Positions 57,491-64,000 of a DNA stretch of 64,000 nt are shown here, piece after piece; position 1 is the first letter of the stretch; each line of letters opens with the position of its first letter. Origin of the DNA: Candidatus Melainabacteria bacterium. GTDB lineage: Bacteria; Cyanobacteriota; Vampirovibrionia; Obscuribacterales; Obscuribacteraceae. The translations under genes and the position numbers were made by a program. The notes beneath the pieces are model-generated. The model ran no database searches. It saw only the letters and a list, made by a program, of their open reading frames with translations, and was not told the origin of the DNA. The stretch spans positions 1 to 64,000 of the forward strand of contig PLZS01000101.1 in assembly GCA_003153555.1 (NCBI GenBank), read 5' to 3'.

Positions 57491-58453
57491 TCAAACTACG
57501 AACATATCTTCCTCAGCCCAAGCTGGAGCAGCCGCCTTAGCGGCACCGGTATATTTGATATACGAACCTTTCTCAACACCAGTCGGCAATTCCTTAGGCA
57601 CACCCATCACTGTCTGCGTTTTGAAAACTGTGCCTGGCGCCAAATCGTGGAAAGGAAACTCCGGTTCAGTGCAACCTAAACACGGCATACCAGCCCGAGT
57701 TTTAGATGACTGACGATTCCAAAGAATACGGTTGCACGGCGAATGAGTCATTGGACCACGGCATCCCAAATCGTAAAACAGACAACCGTTACGTTGACCA
57801 AATTGCGTCATCGAAACCTTGTAAGCGAAGTGCATGTTCCGCGTGCAACCGGTTTGCGTGAAACTTTGGAAGAACGTTTTCGGTCGTTGATATTCATCTA
57901 AAGTCAAATCACCAGCCCGTCCCGTGGCAACCGCCACTAGAATTTGCGTCACCCAGTCAGGGTGCGCGGGACAACCGGGAATGTTGATCACGGGCAGTCC
58001 GGATTTGCTTTTGAACGCTTTACCAAGTGAGCCACCATGATTCTTTTTCAAAAACTGTAGTCCTTGCGAATCAGTCGGATTTGGAGCAGTCGCGGGGATG
58101 CCACCCCAAGTCGCGCAATCGCCAATCGCCACAACAAAATCGGCGACATCGGAGAGTTCCTTTACCCATTCTTTCATCGGCCGACCGGCAAAACGATTCC
58201 AGGTGCCTGAGCCGTCGGGTGCGTTGACAACGGTGCCTTCAAAAACAAAAATGTCGAGCTTTGTCTTGCCCGACACGCAATCTCTCAAGAGTTGCTGAAC
58301 ATTGTTTCCTAACTCCATCCCTAAAGATGGATGCCAGAGAATGTTGATACCAAAATCAGTGACTAAATCACAAGCGCTTGGTTCTTCGGCATTGAGAAAA
58401 GACATCGAATTGCCTGAACACGCTCCACCTTGCAGCCACAATAGGTTTGCCAT
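57491..58453 (-). CDS. hupS: Uptake [NiFe]-hydrogenase small subunit HupS (group 2a-like, cyanobacterial type)
   Basis: A 320-residue small subunit without a Tat signal, so cytoplasmic or membrane-facing inside. It matches from memory the cyanobacterial HupS over its length (LVTDFGINILWHPSLGMELGNN, SFTQTGCTRNMHFAYK, CLGCTEPEFPFHDL, AWAEEDMFVV). In the proximal cluster motif GGACSGNSMSFLNAEEPS, the second Cys of the usual CxxC is Asn, as in other group 2a enzymes, which carry unusual clusters. Further cluster Cys lie in IGDCATWGG, IPGCPAHPD, GCLFYDLGCRGP and GMPCLGC. AGGAG lies 9 nt before the ATG. Confidence 0.95.
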   Translation of the reverse strand: MANLLWLQGGACSGNSMSFLNAEEPSACDLVTDFGINILWHPSLGMELGNNVQQLLRDCVSGKTKLDIFVFEGTVVNAPDGSGTWNRFAGRPMKEWVKELSDVADFVVAIGDCATWGGIPATAPNPTDSQGLQFLKKNHGGSLGKAFKSKSGLPVINIPGCPAHPDWVTQILVAVATGRAGDLTLDEYQRPKTFFQSFTQTGCTRNMHFAYKVSMTQFGQRNGCLFYDLGCRGPMTHSPCNRILWNRQSSKTRAGMPCLGCTEPEFPFHDLAPGTVFKTQTVMGVPKELPTGVEKGSYIKYTGAAKAAAPAWAEEDMFVV

Positions 58454-58813
58454 CCGTTTTCTCCTGCTGACTAATCAAGTAATACGAATGGGATACCTGT
58501 ATACCCTGTAGCGGCAGGCGTCCACAGACCTTTAAATCATTCCACGATTCTAGATGGTCCGGCTCGTTTCCGGCTTAGAAAAACCGGGAATTAATTAGGG
58601 GTAAACCACTAAAATGTACGGGAAAACATTAGGTGTGGGCAGGACTGGCTTGTAGCCCATGAACGACATTCTGAATCCGTTTTTGGCACAGGAAACGTGT
58701 TCCTTATCTAAGTTGAATGGTATTCTTGTCTATGTCAGTTCACATGCGTCAGCAGACCTGTCACTGCTCTTGTTCATCAAGAGTTTTTTCTGTTTGCCCG
58801 AGGAGGCCCTTCG
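58454..58813. promoter_or_regulatory. Divergent promoter region of hupSL and the accessory operon
   Basis: About 360 bp with no gene. GGGATACCTGTATACCC at 58491-58507 is a near-palindrome 40 bp before hupS. TTGAATGGTATTCTTGTCTATG near 58713 could belong to the promoter of the TPR gene. No NtcA or FNR site of good quality was found. Confidence 0.5.
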
Positions 58814-59830
58814 GTGAGTAATCAACAAGCCCATCATCACTATGAACAGGCATTGGCTGCCCTCGATGATGGCAATGCCTCCATCATCGACAAAGTAGAA
58901 ATGCTCATGGAAATAGCCATGGGACTGCAAATGAGACCGAAAACGCCCGAACAATTAATCGATGCGATATCCTTATATGAACGAGCTCTTGAGCTTTGCC
59001 CGAAAGAAGAAATATTGCTCAGCGCGCGCATTCGAGCCCGCAAAGCGACTGCACTACAGATGGTGCCCAGTGAAGAAGTCGGCTATCTGCTGCAAGCGCG
59101 TGACGAACTGGAAACGTCACTTTCTGTTCTGTCGATGCACGGCGGACTAAACGAAGAAATTGCAGAGGCACAAATAAATCTCGGACTGATTCATCAGTCT
59201 CTGGCTCAGGCTGGGCGGGCTAAAATTACTGATGCGATTGTGTTGTATCAACAGGCATTGCGTGTCTTCACAAAAGAATCTTATCCTGCCGAGTACGCGA
59301 TTCTCCACAACAATTTGGCGACTGCTTTTCTATCGATGCCAATGTCTGACGAACGTGGAAAAATGCGAGAAGCCCTAGCAGTTCAATCATTCGAGGCAGC
59401 GCTGGAAGTAATCTCGCTTGAGGAAAGTCCAAGCGAGTACGCCATGCTGCAAAACAACTTAGGCAACGCCCTGCAATATGTTTCATCTAGCCACGGCGTA
59501 GAAAACAATCTTAGAGCTCTAGATGCCTACGAAGAGGCTCTAAAAGTCCGCACTGAGCAGACTACGCCAGTTCCTTACGCCACCACAATTGCCAATAAAG
59601 CTAACTGCCTTAGAAATTTGCCGGACGACCTCAAAGAACCAACCAAAGGTAATCAACAAAGATTAGTGCAAGCGCGCTTGCTATATCGTGATGCCCAGAG
59701 AATCCTTGCTGCTTACGGAGAAAATGTCAGAGCTCAAATGTTAGGCGAAGCGTTAGCGGATGTTGAGCGAGAGCTTAGTGATAATCGGTCACATCGTGGG
59801 CAAGACAAATTTGGCAACTCGCCAATCTGA
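58814..59830 (+). CDS. TPR protein of the hydrogenase accessory operon
   Basis: A 338-residue soluble protein with a GTG start and AGGAGG 7 nt upstream. It is built almost entirely of helical TPR-like pairs: HHHYEQALAALDDGNASIIDKVEMLMEIAMGL, AQINLGLIHQSLAQAG, LHNNLATAFLSMPM, LQNNLGNALQYVSSS. It is the first gene of the operon that runs to hypF. In Nostoc a TPR protein (alr0691, from memory) occurs in the same neighbourhood and the group has been proposed to mature HupS. By position it may be a scaffold in small-subunit assembly. Confidence 0.75.
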   Translation: MSNQQAHHHYEQALAALDDGNASIIDKVEMLMEIAMGLQMRPKTPEQLIDAISLYERALELCPKEEILLSARIRARKATALQMVPSEEVGYLLQARDELETSLSVLSMHGGLNEEIAEAQINLGLIHQSLAQAGRAKITDAIVLYQQALRVFTKESYPAEYAILHNNLATAFLSMPMSDERGKMREALAVQSFEAALEVISLEESPSEYAMLQNNLGNALQYVSSSHGVENNLRALDAYEEALKVRTEQTTPVPYATTIANKANCLRNLPDDLKEPTKGNQQRLVQARLLYRDAQRILAAYGENVRAQMLGEALADVERELSDNRSHRGQDKFGNSPI

Positions 59831-59846
59831 AACTCGGAGGAGTTCG

Positions 59847-60086
59847 ATGGAATCCGTTCTGCACAGTCTTGCAGCCAGCGAGATAAACGCATTGACAGGG
59901 CTTGTCTGGCTCGTAGCCAGTCTCCTTTTCGGGGCACTTGCTGGAGCACTTAGTGCCATGAAGCTTGCCGGGAAAGACATCGGAAACGAGCTAGCCTTAA
60001 TGATGGGCAGCGTCTTTGGACCGATTGCCGTAATCCCAGGAGTTCTTTTGGGGTTAGTAGTACTCAAGCTCCTGGGGGCACCATAA
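59847..60086 (+). CDS. Small two-helix membrane protein of the hydrogenase accessory operon
   Basis: Start set at ATG 59847 (CGGAGGAG 6 nt upstream), giving 79 residues: MESVLHSLAASEINALTGLVWLVASLLFGALAGALSAMKLAGKDIGNELALMMGSVFGPIAVIPGVLLGLVVLKLLGAP. Two hydrophobic helices rich in Gly and Ala. It sits between the TPR gene and another small membrane protein, matching the two small genes (asr0689, asr0690 type) upstream of hyp genes in Nostoc. It might anchor the hydrogenase or its assembly factors to the membrane; this is inference. Confidence 0.65.
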   Translation: MESVLHSLAASEINALTGLVWLVASLLFGALAGALSAMKLAGKDIGNELALMMGSVFGPIAVIPGVLLGLVVLKLLGAP

Positions 60087-60087
60087 G

Positions 60088-60312
60088 ATGTGGGATGCCT
60101 TTTTAAATGCTGTTAGCTTGTTCTTTAAAGGAAAGCTGTTCAGGGATTTTAACGAAGTAGTCAAAAAAACTTTAATCGGCAATGTAGTTGCCGCAATCTT
60201 ATTGATTGTTCTAGCCAAGTTGGGACTGCCACTGTATGTGGTGATCCCAATTGTTAGTATCGTTGCCGGGGCACTGCAGCCTTGGCTATTTAAGGATCTT
60301 AAATACGCATAG
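60088..60312 (+). CDS. Small membrane protein of the hydrogenase accessory operon
   Basis: A 74-residue protein whose ATG follows the previous stop after one base. An amphipathic N-terminus (MWDAFLNAVSLFFKGKLFRDFNEVVKK) is followed by two hydrophobic segments (TLIGNVVAAILLIVLAKLGLPL, VVIPIVSIVAGALQPWLF). It is translationally coupled to the small gene before it, and the two probably work as a pair. Function unknown. Confidence 0.65.
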   Translation: MWDAFLNAVSLFFKGKLFRDFNEVVKKTLIGNVVAAILLIVLAKLGLPLYVVIPIVSIVAGALQPWLFKDLKYA

Positions 60313-60320
60313 GGGCGATC

Positions 60321-61187
60321 ATGTCATCCAGCAATTCAGTCACCGCAGAGATCACTCTTGAGAAATTGCTAAAGGACATAGAGTCTCTTGAAGCCGTGGT
60401 GGCGACTTGGGACGAGCATGAGCGTATTACCGTTGCAGCGCTGAAACGGGCTATCGACGATTTGAACAAAGAAGCATTAACGCGAGTGATTAGATCACTA
60501 AAGAATACCCCCGCGGCAATGACTGCTCTAAAGGAATCGACTGCAGACGAAGTCGTCTATTCCGTGCTTCGCCACCATGGATTAATCAAGCCCTCACTGC
60601 ATGAAAGAATTGAGCAAGCACTAGATTCGGTGCGCCCCATGCTTCAAGGTCACGGAGGTAATGTTGAGTTAGTCTCAATAGATCTGCCGTCTACGGCTGT
60701 CGTAAGACTGATTGGAGCCTGTAGCGGATGCCCGGCATCGGAACTGACTTTGAGTGAGGGGGTAGAAAAGGCGATCAAAGAATATTGTCCAGAGATTACC
60801 GAAATTGTCAAAGCGAAAGGCATTTGCACTTCCTCCGATACGCCTGTAAATTTCGTCAGCCCCTTTGCTCGTGGTCAAGACAAGAAATGGGTCTTCGCTG
60901 TCGAGTTCGAACAACTGCCAGAAGACAAGTTAGTTGTCTGTGAAGTGGAAGGGCAATCAGTAATTCTGGCTCGACTTGAAAACAACGTCGTTTGTTATCA
61001 AAATGCTTGCGCCCACCTGGGTATGCCTCTCGATATGGGTGAGGTAAGCGCGGGCGTTTTAAAGTGCCCCTACCATTCTTTCGAATATCTGCTTAAAAGC
61101 GGAGAATGCCTGACTGTGCCTGAAGTGCAACTACAAACACACGCTGTGCGGGTTGTCGACAATCGGGTGGAGGTCAGTCTTTCGTGA
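60321..61187 (+). CDS. NifU-like/Rieske fusion protein of the hydrogenase accessory operon
   Basis: A 288-residue protein with two iron-sulfur parts. Residues about 90-170 are a NifU C-terminal-like domain: LDSVRPMLQGHGGNVELVSIDLPSTAVVRLIGACSGCPASELTLSEGVEKAI with the CxxC motif that carries a labile cluster. Residues about 195-285 are a Rieske ferredoxin domain: CYQNACAHLGMPLDMGEVSAGVLKCPYHSFEY, giving the two Cys and two His ligands. It overlaps the NHL gene by 4 nt. A job in delivering clusters to HupS, or in electron transfer from it, follows from domains and position. Confidence 0.88.
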   Translation: MSSSNSVTAEITLEKLLKDIESLEAVVATWDEHERITVAALKRAIDDLNKEALTRVIRSLKNTPAAMTALKESTADEVVYSVLRHHGLIKPSLHERIEQALDSVRPMLQGHGGNVELVSIDLPSTAVVRLIGACSGCPASELTLSEGVEKAIKEYCPEITEIVKAKGICTSSDTPVNFVSPFARGQDKKWVFAVEFEQLPEDKLVVCEVEGQSVILARLENNVVCYQNACAHLGMPLDMGEVSAGVLKCPYHSFEYLLKSGECLTVPEVQLQTHAVRVVDNRVEVSLS

Positions 61188-62392
61188 CGATCAAGAAAGT
61201 CAGCCTCAAGGTTTCTCCGGAAGCTGCACTTCGCTTGTCTTCGGCTCGCGAACATTCATTCGTCAACCTGCTGGATGCAGAACCACTGGTGGTGCTTGGT
61301 GGTGAACGAAATCCAGCTGTTATATTGCCATCGATTGTACCCAGCGCCACAACGTGTTTTGGACCGCGGGGTGCATGTCTGACTTCAGCCAACGGACCAC
61401 TCTGGATGTGTGATACCGGTCATCACCGTCTACTGGGATGGCGCAGTCTTCCTGGCAATGACGCGGCCCCTGCTGATTGGTTGATCGGTCAAAAGGATTT
61501 TGCTAGCGAAGGTCGCAACGGCAAAGGCGATATCGGACCGACGACAGTAAACGTTCCTACCGGCATCTGTGCAATGGGAAATGGTTTAGCAGTAGCCGAT
61601 GCCTGGAACCATCGCATTCTTATTTGGCACAAGGTTCCGCAGAGCAGCAATGTAGAGGCTGATTTGGTGCTAGGACAATCCCACTTCGGTGCAGGCGAGG
61701 CCAATCGCGGGGCGGACCATCCAGGTGCTGAAACGCTTCATTGGCCATACGGCGTGCACTATCAAGATGGACGACTTTTCGTCGCTGATACCGGTAATAG
61801 ACGCGTGTTAATTTGGAACCAACCTCTGACCAAAAACGGACAAAAAGCCGATTGCGTTTTAGGACAGATGGATTTTTCCACACGTGATGAAAATGCCGGT
61901 GCTGCTCCAAGTGCTATGAGCATGCGCTGGCCGCACGCGATAGTATTCTGGAATGACAAATTGTGCGTTAGCGATGCTGGCAACAATCGAATTCTAGTCT
62001 GGGACGGTTGCCCGTCCATCAGCGGTTCCCCAGCCGACCTCCTTCTTGGACAAGCCGACCCTACTAACGTTGACTTCAATCAATCATTTTATTGGCCTCG
62101 ATGCAACACATTGAACATGCCTTACGGAATGACAGCCAAAGGTGCTTGGTTAATCGTTGCCGACACTGCGAACTCACGCATCTTAGGTTGGCACATCGAT
62201 CAACTGGGCACCAAAGGTGATGCCGCGGCATTGTTTGGTCAAAAGGATTTTCACGAAAAAGGTGACAATCGTTGGCAGCCGACCTGCAGTGATAGCTTGT
62301 GCTGGCCCTATGGAGTGCAGGCTGTCGACGACATGGTAGTAATTTCCGACTCAGGCAACAATCGAATATCAGTCTGGAGGTTGGCTGTGTGA
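61184..62392 (+). CDS. NHL-repeat beta-propeller protein of the hydrogenase accessory operon
   Basis: A 402-residue soluble protein with about six NHL-type repeats, for example VADAWNHRILIWHKVPQSSNVEADLVLGQSHF, VADTGNRRVLIWNQPLTKNGQKADCVLGQMDF, VSDAGNNRILVWDGCPSISGSPADLLLGQADP and VADTANSRILGWHIDQLG. The repeated DxxNxRIL-x-W and LGQ-x-x-F motifs define the blades. It has no signal peptide. Start is a GTG overlapping the previous gene; its stop overlaps hypF. NHL proteins of this kind accompany cyanobacterial and actinobacterial group 2a hydrogenases and are thought to be assembly scaffolds. Confidence 0.88.
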   Translation: MTIKKVSLKVSPEAALRLSSAREHSFVNLLDAEPLVVLGGERNPAVILPSIVPSATTCFGPRGACLTSANGPLWMCDTGHHRLLGWRSLPGNDAAPADWLIGQKDFASEGRNGKGDIGPTTVNVPTGICAMGNGLAVADAWNHRILIWHKVPQSSNVEADLVLGQSHFGAGEANRGADHPGAETLHWPYGVHYQDGRLFVADTGNRRVLIWNQPLTKNGQKADCVLGQMDFSTRDENAGAAPSAMSMRWPHAIVFWNDKLCVSDAGNNRILVWDGCPSISGSPADLLLGQADPTNVDFNQSFYWPRCNTLNMPYGMTAKGAWLIVADTANSRILGWHIDQLGTKGDAAALFGQKDFHEKGDNRWQPTCSDSLCWPYGVQAVDDMVVISDSGNNRISVWRLAV

Positions 62393-64000
62393 CCAAACAA
62401 GCTCAACTCGATGAGAAGACAGCGGTGGGATGGTCCATCAGAGTGCGCGGCACCGTCCAGGGTGTAGGATTTCGACCGATTGTTTTCAAACTGGCGAATG
62501 ATTTCGGCATTCGGGGGCACGTTCTCAATGACGGTGAGGGTGTATTAGTTCAAGCCTGGGCTGCAGAGCCCGAACTAAGAGAATTTGTGCAAGCAATACA
62601 AAGTAATTCGCCACCACTAGCTCGCATTGAAAGCATAGAGCACTCGCCGATTTCCGAAAACAACACTGAGATTCCAGTTAATTTTGTAATCACTAAAAGC
62701 AGCGATGCGGGTTCAGCTAAGACTGCCGTTTCAGCAGATGCAGCCACTTGCAGCGCTTGTATTGAAGATGTACTCAGCCCCTTCTCTCGCCGCTTTCGCT
62801 ACCCTTTTACGAACTGCACTCACTGCGGTCCGCGACTCTCGATCATCCATTCTATCCCCTACGATCGATCAAGCACCAGCATGGCAGTCTTCACGATGTG
62901 CGTCGATTGCCAACGCGAGTATGACGATCCCGCTGACCGACGCTTCCATGCTCAACCGAATGCGTGCCACGCTTGTGGACCGAGAGCATGGCTTGAGCGG
63001 AGTGATGGTCGCGTGCTTTGTACGGAGAGCTTGAGTCAACTCGATCAAGTTGATGCAGCTGGGACACTGATTCAGCGAGGTGAAATTGTCGCAATTAAAG
63101 GAATTGGCGGCTTCCACCTAGCCTGCGACGCAACTAACGAAGAAGTGGTGGCAAAACTACGCGAGCGTAAGCATCGTTATCACAAGCCTTTTGCTTTAAT
63201 GGCTAGAGACTTAGCAATAATAGAAAAATACTGCCTCGTAAGCGAGCTAGAAGCCAGCCTCCTCAAGGATCCTACAGCACCAATAGTGGTGCTCCACACA
63301 ATTGATAGCGAAAGTCAAAAACCGCTCGCTGTCGCGGCTTCAGTTGCACCGGGACAGAAGACTCTCGGTTTCATGCTGCCATATACACCACTACATCATC
63401 TCTTGCTGAAACGAATAAGCAAACCAATAGTGCTGACATCAGGCAATCGGTCCCAAGAGCCACAGTGTATCGATAACGATCTTGCAAAAGAGAGATTATG
63501 TGATATCGCTGATTACCTGCTGCTGCACAATCGGGACATAGTAAACAGACTTGACGACTCAGTAATCCGAGTAGCTTGCGGCGAGCCCTCCTATCTTCGC
63601 AGGGCGCGAGGCGCAGCGCCAGCCCCAATACCTTTGCCAAACGGTTTTGAAAATGCACCAGATGTGATTGCCATGGGCGCTGAACTAAAAAATACTTTTT
63701 GCTTGACCAAAGACGGCAAGGCAATAATGTCACAACATATTGGAGACTTGGAAGATGCGAGGACGTATGCTGATTACAAGCATAGTCTTGCGCTCTACAA
63801 AAAGAGCTTTCAGCATAACGCGAAGCGCATCGCCGTGGATCTTCATCCAGAATATTTATCCAGCAAATTAGGCAGAAGTGAAGCTGCCAAGCAAAATTTG
63901 TTCTTAGATGAAGTGCAACACCACCATGCCCATATCGCCTCCTGCATGGCTGACAATCAATGGCCAATCGATGCCGGTCCCGTATTAGGAGTATCGCTAG
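62389..64000 (+). CDS. hypF: Carbamoyltransferase HypF, partial (3' end outside window)
   Basis: Not in the ORF track because it runs off the window. GTG 62389 overlaps the NHL stop (GTGA). The first 537 residues show an acylphosphatase domain (VRGTVQGVGFRPIVFKLA), two zinc fingers (CSACIEDV...CTHCGPR and CVDCQREYD...CHACGPR), the YrdC-like domain (GEIVAIKGIGGFHLACDATNEEVVAKLRERKHRYHKPFALMARD) and the start of the Kae1-like domain. HypF makes the thiocarbamate from which the CN ligands of the NiFe site are built. It serves both hydrogenases. Other hyp genes probably follow outside the window. Confidence 0.95.
   Translation, partial: MTKQAQLDEKTAVGWSIRVRGTVQGVGFRPIVFKLANDFGIRGHVLNDGEGVLVQAWAAEPELREFVQAIQSNSPPLARIESIEHSPISENNTEIPVNFVITKSSDAGSAKTAVSADAATCSACIEDVLSPFSRRFRYPFTNCTHCGPRLSIIHSIPYDRSSTSMAVFTMCVDCQREYDDPADRRFHAQPNACHACGPRAWLERSDGRVLCTESLSQLDQVDAAGTLIQRGEIVAIKGIGGFHLACDATNEEVVAKLRERKHRYHKPFALMARDLAIIEKYCLVSELEASLLKDPTAPIVVLHTIDSESQKPLAVAASVAPGQKTLGFMLPYTPLHHLLLKRISKPIVLTSGNRSQEPQCIDNDLAKERLCDIADYLLLHNRDIVNRLDDSVIRVACGEPSYLRRARGAAPAPIPLPNGFENAPDVIAMGAELKNTFCLTKDGKAIMSQHIGDLEDARTYADYKHSLALYKKSFQHNAKRIAVDLHPEYLSSKLGRSEAAKQNLFLDEVQHHHAHIASCMADNQWPIDAGPVLGVSL

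Overview
The window (about 48% GC by eye, short intergenic gaps, clear Shine-Dalgarno sites) looks like a chromosome of a non-photosynthetic relative of the cyanobacteria. The inference rests on a cyanobacterial-type uptake hydrogenase (hupSL) with the accessory genes that sit before hypF in filamentous cyanobacteria, a cyanobacterial-type Hox hydrogenase, many TPR proteins, an exosortase, and no photosynthesis gene. An Obscuribacterales/Melainabacteria-like organism fits best. A true cyanobacterium is not excluded, and no rRNA or marker gene is present to settle it.

Region 1 (1-14.0 kb) is a stress island: seven universal stress protein (USP) genes, a DUF151 nuclease-family protein, a DUF2934 protein, a beta-CASP metallo-beta-lactamase, a diheme cytochrome c, a phosphoribosyltransferase, TPR proteins and the start of an E2-type acyltransferase. 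Region 2 (14.1-22.1 kb) carries a divergent protease/HypA-like pair, hoxEFUYH with hoxW, and a CoA-transferase; together they suggest fermentative NADH/H2 and acetyl-CoA/acetate chemistry. Region 3 (22.3-32.4 kb) has a NarL-type regulator divergent from a globin-coupled histidine kinase, a recombinase-like protein without its catalytic serine, a P2-type cation ATPase followed by another USP, a PlsC-like acyltransferase and a YflT-type stress protein. Taken together regions 1-3 resemble in gene content (not necessarily in ancestry) the mycobacterial DosR dormancy regulon.

Region 4 (32.8-53.7 kb) is a mosaic: RNase HI, a Cys-rich exported protein, a histidine kinase made of two complementary degenerate kinase modules upstream of an MglA-type GTPase and a response regulator, an exosortase with one apparent dedicated substrate that seems split by a frameshift, exported repeat proteins, a truncated hemoglobin, metabolic genes, and at least five gene remnants (HTTM, DJ-1/PfpI, RidA, ArsB-like, one unnamed). 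A palindromic motif GCAC-N8-GTGC recurs at eight places, in intergenic DNA between 42.3 and 55.4 kb.

Region 5 (53.8-64.0 kb) is the uptake hydrogenase locus: on the minus strand hupS-hupL-small Cys protein-hupW-small protein-nickel permease; divergently, TPR protein-two small membrane proteins-NifU/Rieske protein-NHL protein-hypF (cut by the window end). No tRNA, rRNA, CRISPR array, intact insertion sequence or prophage was recognised.
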